From: Sphingobacterium sp. GVS05A
GTDB taxonomy: Bacteria > Bacteroidota > Bacteroidia > Sphingobacteriales > Sphingobacteriaceae
Assembly: GCF_019969845.1 (NCBI RefSeq)
Contig: NZ_JAHXYR010000003.1
Span: 62,001-126,000, forward strand
Length of the DNA: 64,000 bases
Reading direction: 5' to 3'
Below, piece after piece: positions 45,905 to 54,839 of this stretch. The notes beneath the pieces were generated by a model. That model did no database searches. It was not told where the DNA came from and saw only the letters and a program-made list of their open reading frames with translations. The position numbers were made by a program, and so were the translations under genes. Within the stretch, counting starts at the first letter, position 1. Each line of letters opens with the position of its first letter.

Positions 45905-47347
45905 TTAATTTTTTATTAAAATTAGTTTAGGTACTAGTGTTTTCATTACGATCCATGCAATCAAATAGGCAATCGCACAAAAAGAGAAGATGATAAAATA
46001 TCCTGCTTCCTCGCCTTTAAAGCCCATAAAGGTCATTTGTGTTTCCTTGGCATAATCGAATAACCATCCTGATGTTTTATTGATGATAAAAGCGCCAACA
46101 CCACCCGCAAGTCCACCAATTCCGGTAACCGTTGCAATGGAACGTTTTGGGAATGCATCTCCGATTGTCGAAAAAATATTAGCGGACCATGACTGGTGTG
46201 CCGCACCTGCAAAACCGATCAAGATTACAGGTATCCAGTAGGATATATGTCCCAATGGTTGGGCCAGGAGAACCACTAATGGAACAAAAGCGAATAAAAG
46301 CATGGCTTTCATACGGCCTTCATAGGCATTCATACCTTTCTTTTCAACGAAATAGGTCGGTAACCAGCCGCCATAAATGGAAAGCATTGTAATTGCATAG
46401 AGCACGAATATAGCCAGCTGTCCTTCAGTATCGGACGATTTTATATCGTATACAGCGGAGAGGTAGGCTGGCATCCAAAATAGGAAAAACCACCAAACAC
46501 CGTCTGTCATAAATTTTCCGAAGACAAAGGCCCAAGTTTGTTTGTATTTAAGGCATTCAGAAATTGTTGTTCTTGGAACTTTTGTATTCCTCAGTAGTTC
46601 CGGCTGCTGCTCGTGATCATCCTGATTGATATAGGCTAATTCCGCGGCATTTACTTTCGGATTTTCATCTGGTTTTTTATAAAGAAAGATCCAAAAACCC
46701 ATCCAAACGAATCCTAGGGCACCAATAATAATGAATGACATTTCCCAGCCCCAATGTGCGGCGATAACGGGGATGGTCAAAGGTGCAGCCAGGGCACCTA
46801 TTGTTGCACCTGAGTTGAAGATACTTGTCGACAGCGCCCGATCTTTCTTTGGGAAGTACTCGGCGGTAGCTTTGATTGCCGCAGGAAAGTTCCCGGCCTC
46901 TCCAACGGCGAGGATAAAGCGGGCAAAGATAAATAGGTTGACACTGACACTTATGACAAGACCAGCATTGTTAACATGAGAAATCGCTTCTTTTGCGCCC
47001 TCAAAGCCTACAAACCATTCACCAGCGACAATGCCAGAGGTCGCGATGCCACAAAAAGCGTGCAATATGGCGCCAATAGACCAAATGCCAATAGCCCATA
47101 AAAATCCTTTTTTTGTATCCATCCAGTCTACAAACCGACCTGCAAAAAGCATACTGATGGCGTAAAAAATAGAAAATAAGGCCGTAATATTACCGTAGTG
47201 TGTATTTGTCCAATGGAATTCGGGGCTAATAAAATCTTTCCAGGTCAAAGAGAGTACCTGACGGTCTAAATAATTGATCGTAGTAGCAAAAAATAGTAGG
47301 GAGCAGATTACCCAACGGTAATTTCCCTTTTTCTCCGTATTCATCAT
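45905..47347 (-). CDS. MFS hexuronate permease (ExuT-like, ACS family)
   Basis: Inner-membrane proton symporter for glucuronate/galacturonate, 480 residues, ~12 helices. ACS-family hallmarks: FFATTINYLDRQVLSL in helix 1, the loop AGRFVDWMDTKKGF, ARFILAVGEAGNFPAAIKATAEYFPKKDRALSTSIFNSGATIGA across helices 4-5, and GWEMSFIIIGALGFVWMGFW. It contains a family-typical insertion (GIVAGEWFVGFEGAKEAI) before helix 4. It sits between the aldolase gene (29 bases upstream) and the GapN-like gene, so transport and catabolism are encoded together. The second codon is also ATG and could be the real start. Confidence 0.9.
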   Translation of the reverse strand: MMNTEKKGNYRWVICSLLFFATTINYLDRQVLSLTWKDFISPEFHWTNTHYGNITALFSIFYAISMLFAGRFVDWMDTKKGFLWAIGIWSIGAILHAFCGIATSGIVAGEWFVGFEGAKEAISHVNNAGLVISVSVNLFIFARFILAVGEAGNFPAAIKATAEYFPKKDRALSTSIFNSGATIGALAAPLTIPVIAAHWGWEMSFIIIGALGFVWMGFWIFLYKKPDENPKVNAAELAYINQDDHEQQPELLRNTKVPRTTISECLKYKQTWAFVFGKFMTDGVWWFFLFWMPAYLSAVYDIKSSDTEGQLAIFVLYAITMLSIYGGWLPTYFVEKKGMNAYEGRMKAMLLFAFVPLVVLLAQPLGHISYWIPVILIGFAGAAHQSWSANIFSTIGDAFPKRSIATVTGIGGLAGGVGAFIINKTSGWLFDYAKETQMTFMGFKGEEAGYFIIFSFCAIAYLIAWIVMKTLVPKLILIKN

Positions 47348-47376
47348 AATAGGTTTATAAGTTTGTTTTTTTTAGT

Positions 47377-48021
47377 TTATCGTGCTTTCGACACGAACTC
47401 GAGTGCCAGCTTTGTGTTTTCAGCTAATTGATCAGTATTCTTTGGATCGATCAGCTTGCTGCCCATACCGACGGCACACACTCCTGACTTGAACCATGCT
47501 TTTAAATTTTCCATTTCGATTTCTACACCCCCCGTAGGCATAAATTTTTGATCCTTAAAGAGATCGCGTATAGATGACATAAAGGCTGGTCCCAAGATGT
47601 TTGCCGGAAACAATTTAATGAGTGCGGCTTTTTGCTGTTGAGCCGTATAAATTTCAGTCGGTGTCATACAGCCCGGAATCCAAAGTTTATCTTGCTCATG
47701 TACGAGAGCTCCAACCGCAGGATTGACCAGAGGTGCAACGATAAAATCTGCCCCGATTTGAAGAAATTGTGTTGCATCTTCGACGGATTTAATGGTGCCT
47801 ATACCCAGATAAAGATCTGGCATCTCTAGGTCTCTCACGGCGAGTAAGCTTTCGAATACACTTAGTGCTTCAGGCCCACGGTTCGTAAATTCAAAAACAC
47901 GTATGCCTGCCTGATATAAAGTACGGAGAATATCAATGCTCTCTTCTTTATCATGATGGAAGAACAAAGGAAGCATCCCCTGTTCAATAATCTTTTCTAA
48001 TACTTTCTCTTTCAAACTCAT
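47377..48021 (-). CDS. 2-keto-3-deoxy-6-phosphogluconate (KDPG) aldolase
   Basis: Class I aldolase that cleaves KDPG to pyruvate and glyceraldehyde 3-phosphate, 214 residues, (beta/alpha)8 barrel. Schiff-base Lys136 is in LIKLFPANILG, and the proton-relay E44 and R48 are in VFEFTNRGPEAL; the phosphate-binding MPTGGVEIE is near residue 178. It could also act on 4-hydroxy-2-oxoglutarate, as in bifunctional Eda. Its first four bases overlap the end of the KDG kinase gene, so the two are coupled in the uxaC-kinase-aldolase-permease operon. Confidence 0.94.
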   Translation of the reverse strand: MSLKEKVLEKIIEQGMLPLFFHHDKEESIDILRTLYQAGIRVFEFTNRGPEALSVFESLLAVRDLEMPDLYLGIGTIKSVEDATQFLQIGADFIVAPLVNPAVGALVHEQDKLWIPGCMTPTEIYTAQQQKAALIKLFPANILGPAFMSSIRDLFKDQKFMPTGGVEIEMENLKAWFKSGVCAVGMGSKLIDPKNTDQLAENTKLALEFVSKAR

Positions 48022-49049
48022 GCTATCATTCTATTTTTTATGTCGTCAACTGTACTTGTTGTGGCATCGCTGGGAATAAACAGTTTGTCAAATGCAGCGA
48101 GCGTTGCAAACTCCAGTGTTTCCGTTGGCGAAAGGTTGGAATACAAGCCATAGATCAGGCCAGCCATAAAACAGTCTCCGCTACCTACTTTATCCAAAAT
48201 TTCTGCCGCGCGGAATTCCGATGATTCAATTAAATTACCCTGATTAAATAAGGTGGTATAATATTTTATTCCTTTGGATTCATAGTCGAATCGGAAGGTA
48301 TTGGCAACATACTGACACAACGGGTTGTTCGCTATGATCTCCTTGCTTGTTTGCTCTGCTTGCTGCAATAACTCCTCTTCTTCGTATCCCGCTGACTGTG
48401 TGATGAACTTACTGTCGAGCTGTGTGCCAAGCATTTGATGTGCAGCCCAGATGTTGCCCATAATTAGATTGCAGTGTTTTGCGATCTCTGGCATTACCTC
48501 TTTGGGATCCTTGCCATATTTCCAGAGCTTTGAACGGTAATTAAGATCTAAAGACACAAAAATTCCTTTTTCTTGCGCCACTTTAACAGCTTCAAGGCAG
48601 AGGTCGGCAATGTCTGCACTGATTGCAGGACAGATCGCAGAGAAATGGAACCATTGAACATCCGAAAATGTCTGATCCCAGTCTATACTGCCTACTTTTA
48701 GGCTAGCAAATGAGGAATTGGCCCGGTCATAGATTACCCCTGCGTTTTTCAGGTCCTTTCCTTTAGGTAGGTAATAAATTCCTAGCCGATCTCCTGTCCA
48801 TTGCATGGGAGAGGTGTCTATATTTTTTCGTTTTAAATAGAGATCAATTGCTTCACAGATCGCATTTTGAGGAATGGCTGATAGATAAGACGATGGCACT
48901 CCCCAAAGTGCCAATGCAGTAGCGACATTTAACTCTGCTCCTCCAATATAAAAAGGTAGTTGATGCTGTTCAATCCAATCCTGCTCGATGTCTGGACAGA
49001 TCCGAAGCAACAATTCTCCGAAACTTAATACTTTACCTTGCATTTTCAT
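48018..49049 (-). CDS. kdgK: 2-keto-3-deoxygluconate kinase (PfkB family)
   Basis: Phosphorylates 2-keto-3-deoxygluconate to KDPG, 343 residues, ribokinase fold. PfkB features are the N-terminal GGAELNVATALALWG (substrate glycine pair, ~36-50), the middle LDLNYRSKLWKYGK, and the ATP/anion-hole motif VGSGDCFMAG with catalytic D292. Its start overlaps the uxaC stop by one base and its end overlaps the aldolase start by four bases, which strongly suggests co-translation. Assignment as KDG kinase rather than another sugar kinase rests on this context. Confidence 0.93.
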   Translation of the reverse strand: MKMQGKVLSFGELLLRICPDIEQDWIEQHQLPFYIGGAELNVATALALWGVPSSYLSAIPQNAICEAIDLYLKRKNIDTSPMQWTGDRLGIYYLPKGKDLKNAGVIYDRANSSFASLKVGSIDWDQTFSDVQWFHFSAICPAISADIADLCLEAVKVAQEKGIFVSLDLNYRSKLWKYGKDPKEVMPEIAKHCNLIMGNIWAAHQMLGTQLDSKFITQSAGYEEEELLQQAEQTSKEIIANNPLCQYVANTFRFDYESKGIKYYTTLFNQGNLIESSEFRAAEILDKVGSGDCFMAGLIYGLYSNLSPTETLEFATLAAFDKLFIPSDATTSTVDDIKNRMIA

Positions 49050-50449
49050 TAAAAATCAAAATATTCTTTTGCATTATTATAGCTGATATCCTGTACAATT
49101 TTTCCTACCCACTGGATATCATTTGGGATCTCGCCATTTTCGATGTCCTGTCCAAAGATGTTACAGAGTAATCTCCTGAAATATTCATGCCGTGGAAAGG
49201 AAAGGAAGCTTCTAGAATCAGTCAACATGCCAACAAATCGACTTAACAGGCCCATATTTGATAAGGTATTGATTTGTTTTGTCATGCCATCCTTTTGATC
49301 CAAGAACCACCAAGCCGAACCAAACTGTATTTTCCCTTTTACGGAACCATCATTGAAATTACCGATCATTGTCGCAAAGAGTTCATTGTCTGCCGGATTC
49401 AGATTATATAAGATTGTCTTGGTGAGTTTATTCTCATTATCTAATTTATTCAAAAATTTTGACAAAGCGCGTCCTTGACTGAAATCACCGATTGAGTCCC
49501 AGCCCGTATCTGGGCCGATCAAACGGTGCATGCGGGCATTGTTGTTGCGCAGCGGACCAATATGATACTGTTGTACCCAGCCCTTTTCATAATCCCATTC
49601 GGCAAAATAGATCAACATAGCCGATTTGAATTTTAGATTCTCGATAGGACTAATTTCTTTTTTACTTCTGATCTTATCGAATATATCCTTAATCTCCTGT
49701 TCCGTATAATCCTCTGCATAAATTTGCTCTAACCCATGGTCAGAAACCTTACAGCCATTGGCAGCGAAGAAATCATGTCTCGATTTTAAAGCATTCAGGT
49801 AATCTTGCAAATCAGTGATTTGCCGATTGCTTACCCTTTCAAGTTCGTCAATATACCGATTGAGCGCTGCGATGTTGTCGGCATTCATGGCTTTATCTGG
49901 ACGGAATGCCGGAAGCATTTTGAAAGATTCCTTTTCTTGGGCAAACTGTTGATGATATTGGAGGCTGTCGATCGGGTCATCGGTTGTACAGACGACCTCT
50001 ACATTCATCATCCGAAGCAGCCCGCGTACGGAATGACTGTCTTGTTGTAGTTTGGCTTGAGTGTCTGCATATATTTTGGATGCGGTTTTGGGAGAGAGCA
50101 AATCCGTTATACCAAAATAGCGTTGCAGCTCAAGATGGGTCCAATGGTGAAGCGGATTCCGTAATGTATAAGGAACAGTTTCGGCCCATTTGATGAATTT
50201 TTCTTCATCCGATGCATCCCCAGTAATATAGCGCTCATTGACCCCATTTGCCCGCATAGCCCGCCACTTGTAATGGTCTCCATGAAGCCAGGCTTGACTG
50301 ATGTTGTCAAACTTGATATCGTTGGCTATTTGCTCTGGAATCAAGTGGTTATGGTAATCAATGATGAGTAGATCTTTTGAATAATTGTGGTACAGCTCTT
50401 CTGCTGTTTTGTTGTTTAATAAAAAATTCTCGTCTAAAAAAGCTTTCAT
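49049..50449 (-). CDS. uxaC: Glucuronate isomerase (uronate isomerase)
   Basis: Converts D-glucuronate to D-fructuronate and D-galacturonate to D-tagaturonate, first step of hexuronate breakdown; 466 residues, amidohydrolase fold. Metal-binding DYHNHLIPEQI (~33), the conserved NPLHHWTHLELQRYFGI block, TDDPIDSL near residue 155, and MLTDSRSFLSFPRHEYFRRL near the C-terminus identify it. It is the first gene of a minus-strand operon. The following steps (fructuronate/tagaturonate reductase and uxuA/uxaA dehydratase) are not in this window and must be elsewhere. Confidence 0.96.
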   Translation of the reverse strand: MKAFLDENFLLNNKTAEELYHNYSKDLLIIDYHNHLIPEQIANDIKFDNISQAWLHGDHYKWRAMRANGVNERYITGDASDEEKFIKWAETVPYTLRNPLHHWTHLELQRYFGITDLLSPKTASKIYADTQAKLQQDSHSVRGLLRMMNVEVVCTTDDPIDSLQYHQQFAQEKESFKMLPAFRPDKAMNADNIAALNRYIDELERVSNRQITDLQDYLNALKSRHDFFAANGCKVSDHGLEQIYAEDYTEQEIKDIFDKIRSKKEISPIENLKFKSAMLIYFAEWDYEKGWVQQYHIGPLRNNNARMHRLIGPDTGWDSIGDFSQGRALSKFLNKLDNENKLTKTILYNLNPADNELFATMIGNFNDGSVKGKIQFGSAWWFLDQKDGMTKQINTLSNMGLLSRFVGMLTDSRSFLSFPRHEYFRRLLCNIFGQDIENGEIPNDIQWVGKIVQDISYNNAKEYFDF

Positions 50450-50594
50450 ATATATAATTTATAAGCTTGTATTCCATTTTACTACAGTACCGTTTTTGCG
50501 ATTACAAAGCATCATAACTTTCGCTGTTGAGGCAAAAGGAAAGAAAAATTGCAAAAGAGTTGAAAGTTTGGTCGTCCGCATTTCAAACTGTTTA

Positions 50595-50616
50595 ATTGGT
50601 CAATGAAATTACCAAT
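50595..50616. promoter_or_regulatory. Inverted repeat upstream of uxaC (possible uronate operator)
   Basis: ATTGGT (50595-50600) and ACCAAT (50611-50616) form a perfect inverted repeat around 10 bases, 146 bases upstream of uxaC. The half-sites equal those I recall for the E. coli UxuR/ExuR operator, where the spacer is 2 bases, so this is only a candidate. The rest of the ~310-base uxaC-murF gap holds the murF promoter box and the site at 50657. Confidence 0.35.
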
Positions 50617-50656
50617 ATTAAAGCCTTAGTTAAAGGAAATTGATTAAAATAAATGC

Positions 50657-50668
50657 GCAAACGTTATC
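50657..50668 (-). promoter_or_regulatory. LacI-type operator-like site upstream of uxaC
   Basis: Minus-strand GATAACGTTTGC has the AACGTT core of LacI-family operators and a near-symmetric flank. The overlapping AACGTTTG resembles a -7 box with one mismatch (minus strand, 50665-50658), so repressor binding would block a uxaC promoter. This is pattern-based only. Confidence 0.3.
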
Positions 50669-50737
50669 GGGGATTGTATTTGGGATCCAATTATTTTAGA
50701 TGTGCTTCCCGATTTATCTGAAATCAGGCAGAATGGT

Positions 50738-50745
50738 TATATTTG
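50738..50745 (+). promoter_or_regulatory. -7 promoter element of murF
   Basis: TATATTTG fits TAnnTTTG and lies 18 bases before the chosen ATG, giving a leader of ~15 bases. It overlaps an in-frame TTG at 50743, which therefore cannot be the start. Confidence 0.5.
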
Positions 50746-50763
50746 CTCATCAAATTTCTAAAC

Positions 50764-52065
50764 ATGGACATTCAATCGCTATATCAGATTTATAAACAGT
50801 ATCCAAATATTACAACAGATACGCGTAAAATTGAGAAGGATAGTATATTCTTTGCACTGAAAGGCGCAAATTTCAACGGAAATACCTTTGCGGAGCAGGC
50901 TCTTGAAATCGGAGCGAGGTATGTTGTCATTGATGAGGAAATTTATAAAAAAGGGGAACAATATATCTTGGTAGAAGATGTGTTGACAACACTACAAGGC
51001 CTGGCAAACCATCATCGGAAACAGCTAAATATTCCCGTTATTGGTGTAACAGGAACGAATGGAAAGACAACAACAAAGGAATTATTATATTCGGTTGTCT
51101 CTCAGAAATATAAGACCTATGCCACAAAAGGGAATTTAAATAATCATATTGGCGTTCCATTGACCTTGTTGGCTATTGATGCAACTGTGGAAGTTGCCAT
51201 TATAGAAATGGGGGCAAATCATCTCGGAGAAATAGCCTTTTTATGTGCAATCGCTGAACCAACGCATGGGCTGATCTCCAATGTGGGTAAGGCACATCTG
51301 GAGGGATTTGGTTCTTTTGAAGGTGTTAAGAAAACCAAAGGGGAACTATACGATTGGCTTCAGGATCATCAAGGAACACTTTTTTTGCAGGGGGATAACC
51401 CACATCTTGGAGAAATGGCTGCTGCCCGTCAAATTGCTGAAATTGTGACTTATGGATTTTCTGAGAGTAATGATGTCATCGGTAAATTGATGAAAGCAAA
51501 CCCGTTGTTGCAGATTTCCTGGAAGACAAAAGAAGATCCACAAACCTATGTGATAGATACGCAACTTACAGGTTCATATAATACAGAAAACTTTTTGGCC
51601 GCTATTGCAGTGGGTCTACATTTCAATATCTCTCCGCAGGAAATCAATTCAGGTATTGAAGGTTATACGCCGACCAACAATCGCTCGCAGATCATGAAGA
51701 CAGCTCAAAATACGGTGATCTGTGATTACTATAATGCCAATGCAACGAGTATGGCTGCTGCCTTGGATAATATTCGGATTATTGAGGCCGATAAGAAGGC
51801 GGTTATCTTGGGGGATATGTTTGAACTTGGAGCAGAATCTTTTGAAGAACATCGGAAAATCGTGGATAATGTAAAGAGTATGTTCGCTGATCGTAAGATT
51901 TTTGTCGGAAAGGCATTTTTTGAACATAGAAATGGTGATGCCGAGTTTTATGAAACGACAATAGAAGCGAAGACTGCCTTGCAAGAAAAACCGATTATTG
52001 GAGCTACCGTATTATTAAAAGCTTCCCGTGGTATGGCTTTTGAAAATCTGATAGACATACTGTAA
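50764..52065 (+). CDS. murF: UDP-N-acetylmuramoyl-tripeptide--D-alanyl-D-alanine ligase
   Basis: Last cytosolic step of peptidoglycan precursor synthesis: adds D-Ala-D-Ala to UDP-MurNAc-tripeptide with ATP. 433 residues from ATG 50764. The three Mur-ligase domains are seen: N-terminal UDP-binding part (DTRKIEKDSIFFALKGANFNG), central ATPase with GVTGTNGKTTTKEL (P-loop 97-104) and the conserved EMGANHLGEI, and C-terminal part with NRSQIMKTAQNTVICDYYNANATSM. It stands outside a dcw cluster and has its own promoter box. Length is normal. Confidence 0.95.
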   Translation: MDIQSLYQIYKQYPNITTDTRKIEKDSIFFALKGANFNGNTFAEQALEIGARYVVIDEEIYKKGEQYILVEDVLTTLQGLANHHRKQLNIPVIGVTGTNGKTTTKELLYSVVSQKYKTYATKGNLNNHIGVPLTLLAIDATVEVAIIEMGANHLGEIAFLCAIAEPTHGLISNVGKAHLEGFGSFEGVKKTKGELYDWLQDHQGTLFLQGDNPHLGEMAAARQIAEIVTYGFSESNDVIGKLMKANPLLQISWKTKEDPQTYVIDTQLTGSYNTENFLAAIAVGLHFNISPQEINSGIEGYTPTNNRSQIMKTAQNTVICDYYNANATSMAAALDNIRIIEADKKAVILGDMFELGAESFEEHRKIVDNVKSMFADRKIFVGKAFFEHRNGDAEFYETTIEAKTALQEKPIIGATVLLKASRGMAFENLIDIL

Positions 52066-52291
52066 GTTCGTTTTATTTTTCTTAGGGTCAACCAGGTATT
52101 AAGGTTGGACTTTGTCAGACCTATCAGCGCAATGTTTTCATGCTTAATGACCTAAAAAAGCTGGACTTACCACGGACTCAAGGTGCTAAGTTAAATTTAA
52201 AGGCAGCGCAAGTTTTGTCATGTGAGGATTAAATATTGACGAAAATGAGCAAAATAGTCCTTCTGGGAAATGTAGCTCATTTGGAAAAATG

Positions 52292-52299
52292 TACCTTTG
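52292..52299 (+). promoter_or_regulatory. -7 promoter element of truA
   Basis: TACCTTTG matches TAnnTTTG; the truA ATG is 10 bases after its last base, so the leader should be only about 5-7 bases. The preceding 226 bases after murF show weak inverted repeats but no gene or T-run terminator. Confidence 0.55.
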
Positions 52300-52308
52300 T
52301 ATCGTATA

Positions 52309-53064
52309 ATGGACAAAAGACGTTTTTTTTTAGAAATAGCCTACTTTGGGCAATCATATCATGGCTGGCAGGTTCAAAACAATGCGATTTCTGTACAGGA
52401 AGTATTGAATGGTGCTTTGGAGACCTTGTTACGTGAGCCTATCGAGACTACTGGAGCCGGGAGGACAGATACCGGTGTACATGCGAAGCAATTGTATGCT
52501 CATTTTGATGCAGCTCCTGTAGGGATATTAGCAAAACCAGAGCGTTTTATTCATTCACTTAATGCCCTATTGCCGTTTGATGTTGCGGTTAAAAGATTGA
52601 TTGAAGTTGCCGATGATGCACATGCCCGATTCGATGCGACGCATAGATCTTATGAGTACCACCTTCATTTTCATAAGGATCCGTTTATTTATCCCTATTC
52701 TTGTTTCATGCGCGACCGCCCTGATGTCGATAAAATGAACGAAGCTGCCCAGTTTTTGTTGGGTAGGCAAGATTTTGAATGTTTTAGCAAGTCTCACACG
52801 CAAGTGTTTACAAATATTTGTGATATTCGTAGAGCAGAATGGTTATGGCATAACGAGCAGGATCTCGTTTTTCATATTACGGCTGATCGTTTTTTGCGCA
52901 ATATGGTTCGTGCTATCGTAGGAACTTCGTTGGAGATCGGACTGAAGGGTAAACCAGCGTCCTTTATGCAAGAAGTGATTAAGAGCAAAAGTCGTGGCAA
53001 GGCAGGTGTGTCTGTCCCTGCACATGGATTGTATTTAACAGAAGTAGCGTACCCTTATATATAA
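52309..53064 (+). CDS. truA: tRNA pseudouridine(38-40) synthase
   Basis: Isomerises uridines 38, 39 and 40 in the tRNA anticodon arm; 251 residues from ATG 52309 (the frame is open to a TTG at 52297, which lies on the promoter box). Catalytic Asp54 is in GAGRTDTGVHAKQ. Other family blocks are YFGQSYHGWQVQNNAISVQE and RFLRNMVRAIVGT. The ABC exporter gene begins 8 bases after its stop, so the two are likely one transcript, though functionally unrelated. Confidence 0.96.
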   Translation: MDKRRFFLEIAYFGQSYHGWQVQNNAISVQEVLNGALETLLREPIETTGAGRTDTGVHAKQLYAHFDAAPVGILAKPERFIHSLNALLPFDVAVKRLIEVADDAHARFDATHRSYEYHLHFHKDPFIYPYSCFMRDRPDVDKMNEAAQFLLGRQDFECFSKSHTQVFTNICDIRRAEWLWHNEQDLVFHITADRFLRNMVRAIVGTSLEIGLKGKPASFMQEVIKSKSRGKAGVSVPAHGLYLTEVAYPYI

Positions 53065-53072
53065 ATATTAAC

Positions 53073-54836
53073 GTGAGTCAAGATAAAATAACAGGTAAAA
53101 CATACGATGTCAATTTGTTGCGACGCATGAGTCGCTATATGCGACCCTATCATGTCGCATTTTGGATATCGGTCGTTTTAACGATCCTATTGGCGGCTGT
53201 AGCGCCCGCCCTACCTATGCTGATCCAGCATACACTAGACAATTATATCTTGAATTTTGACACTGGCGGATTGTCTTATATGCTGATTGCCATGCTGGCA
53301 TTGGTCATCGTGCAGACCTTAATCCGTTATTATCACACCCTGATGACAAATACCCTGGGGCAGTCTGTTATCAAGGATATTCGCATCCAGGTCTTTAATC
53401 ATATTGTACAGTTACGTCTTAAGTATTTTGATCGGACAGCCTTAGGAAAGCTAATTACACGGACGATATCTGATCTTGAAACACTTTCCAATATCTTCTC
53501 TGAGGGATTGATTCAGATTATTGGTGATCTATTGCAACTGGCCGTGATATTGGGGGTTATGTTCTATTCGGATTGGAAATTGACGCTGATCGTGCTTATT
53601 CCTATGCCTTTGATGGTCGCCGCAACCTATGTATTTAAAGAAGCGATGAAAGCCGCCTTTATAGATGTCAGGAAATGGGTGTCTAATTTAAATACGTTTT
53701 TGCAGGAACATATCACAGGAGTTGGGATTATCCAATATTTTGCACGCGAAAAGCAGGAGATGGATAAATTTAAGGAGATCAATGCACAGCATAGGAATGC
53801 TCATATCCGTACGAACTGGTACTTCTCTATCTTTTTTCCTGTTCTGGAAATCATCATGGCTATTTCACTTGGTCTGTTGGTCTGGTTTGGGGCCAAACAG
53901 ATTATGGGTGACGTGATATCACCGGGTGTGGTCGTTGCCTTTATCATGTATATCAACATGATTTTTCGGCCTATTCGTGAGCTTATCGATAAATTCAATA
54001 CACTTCAAATGGGCATGGTTAGTGCTGAACGTATTTTTGAGGTTCTGGATACAGACGAGATGACGCCTAATTTGGGTACTTTGAAGCCTGATCATATCAA
54101 AGGAGAAATTACTTTTAAGCATGTTTGGTTTGCCTATAATGATGAGAATTGGGTGTTAAGAGATGTAAATTTTAGCGTACAACCTGGTGAAACATTGGCT
54201 TTGGTTGGAGCTACGGGAGCCGGAAAATCATCGACTATTAACATCCTAAGCCGATTTTACGAAGTAAATAAGGGTGAGATCTTACTAGATGGTGTAAATA
54301 TTCGCGATTATGATCTTGATTATTTAAGAAATACCATTGCAACGGTACTACAAGATGTGTTTCTGTTCTCAGATACTGTCATCAATAATATTACATTGGG
54401 AGATCCTTCAATTTCGAGGGAACAGGTCATCGAGGCAGCGAAAGAAGTGGGAGCACATGATTTTATTATGCGGCTTCCGGGTGGATACGATTATGATGTC
54501 AGGGAAAGGGGAGCTACACTGTCAGCAGGGCAGGCGCAATTAATTTCCTTTATTCGGGCATTGGTACATGATCCGAGAATTCTGGTCTTGGATGAAGCGA
54601 CCTCTTCCGTCGATACTGAAACCGAAGAAATGATCCAGAGTGCGATTGACAATCTAATGCGGGGACGAACATCCATTGTCATTGCGCACCGCTTGTCCAC
54701 CATTCAAAAGGCAGACAAGATCATCGTATTGGATAAAGGTGAAATTAAGGAAATAGGAACACATCAAGAGCTTTTGTCTTTTGATGGTTATTATAAAAAG
54801 CTATACGATCTACAGTTCCATTCCGCAGGAATTTAG
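53073..54836 (+). CDS. ABC exporter, fused permease and ATPase (MsbA-like)
   Basis: Half-transporter of 587 residues starting at GTG 53073. Residues ~20-320 form six membrane helices of the exporter fold (VAFWISVVLTILLAAVAPAL, ISLGLLVWFGAKQIM). The ATPase part has Walker A GATGAGKSS (379-387), Q-loop LQDVF, signature LSAGQ (483-487, Gly to Ala, a common variant), Walker B VLDEATSS (505-512) and the H-loop IVIAHRLST. It probably works as a homodimer moving lipid, drug or peptide. It sits directly behind truA and ends 3 bases from the convergent acetyltransferase gene. Confidence 0.93.
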   Translation: MSQDKITGKTYDVNLLRRMSRYMRPYHVAFWISVVLTILLAAVAPALPMLIQHTLDNYILNFDTGGLSYMLIAMLALVIVQTLIRYYHTLMTNTLGQSVIKDIRIQVFNHIVQLRLKYFDRTALGKLITRTISDLETLSNIFSEGLIQIIGDLLQLAVILGVMFYSDWKLTLIVLIPMPLMVAATYVFKEAMKAAFIDVRKWVSNLNTFLQEHITGVGIIQYFAREKQEMDKFKEINAQHRNAHIRTNWYFSIFFPVLEIIMAISLGLLVWFGAKQIMGDVISPGVVVAFIMYINMIFRPIRELIDKFNTLQMGMVSAERIFEVLDTDEMTPNLGTLKPDHIKGEITFKHVWFAYNDENWVLRDVNFSVQPGETLALVGATGAGKSSTINILSRFYEVNKGEILLDGVNIRDYDLDYLRNTIATVLQDVFLFSDTVINNITLGDPSISREQVIEAAKEVGAHDFIMRLPGGYDYDVRERGATLSAGQAQLISFIRALVHDPRILVLDEATSSVDTETEEMIQSAIDNLMRGRTSIVIAHRLSTIQKADKIIVLDKGEIKEIGTHQELLSFDGYYKKLYDLQFHSAGI

Positions 54837-54839
54837 TCG

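Noticed and set aside
52066..52291. Possible RNA gene between murF and truA
   Set aside because: Only short wobble-containing stems; no tRNA-like, riboswitch-like or terminator structure is supported.
54519..54533. ABC signature LSAGQ as an inactivating change
   Set aside because: Ala at the third position of LSGGQ is a common functional variant in bacterial exporters; Walker A, Walker B and H-loop are intact.
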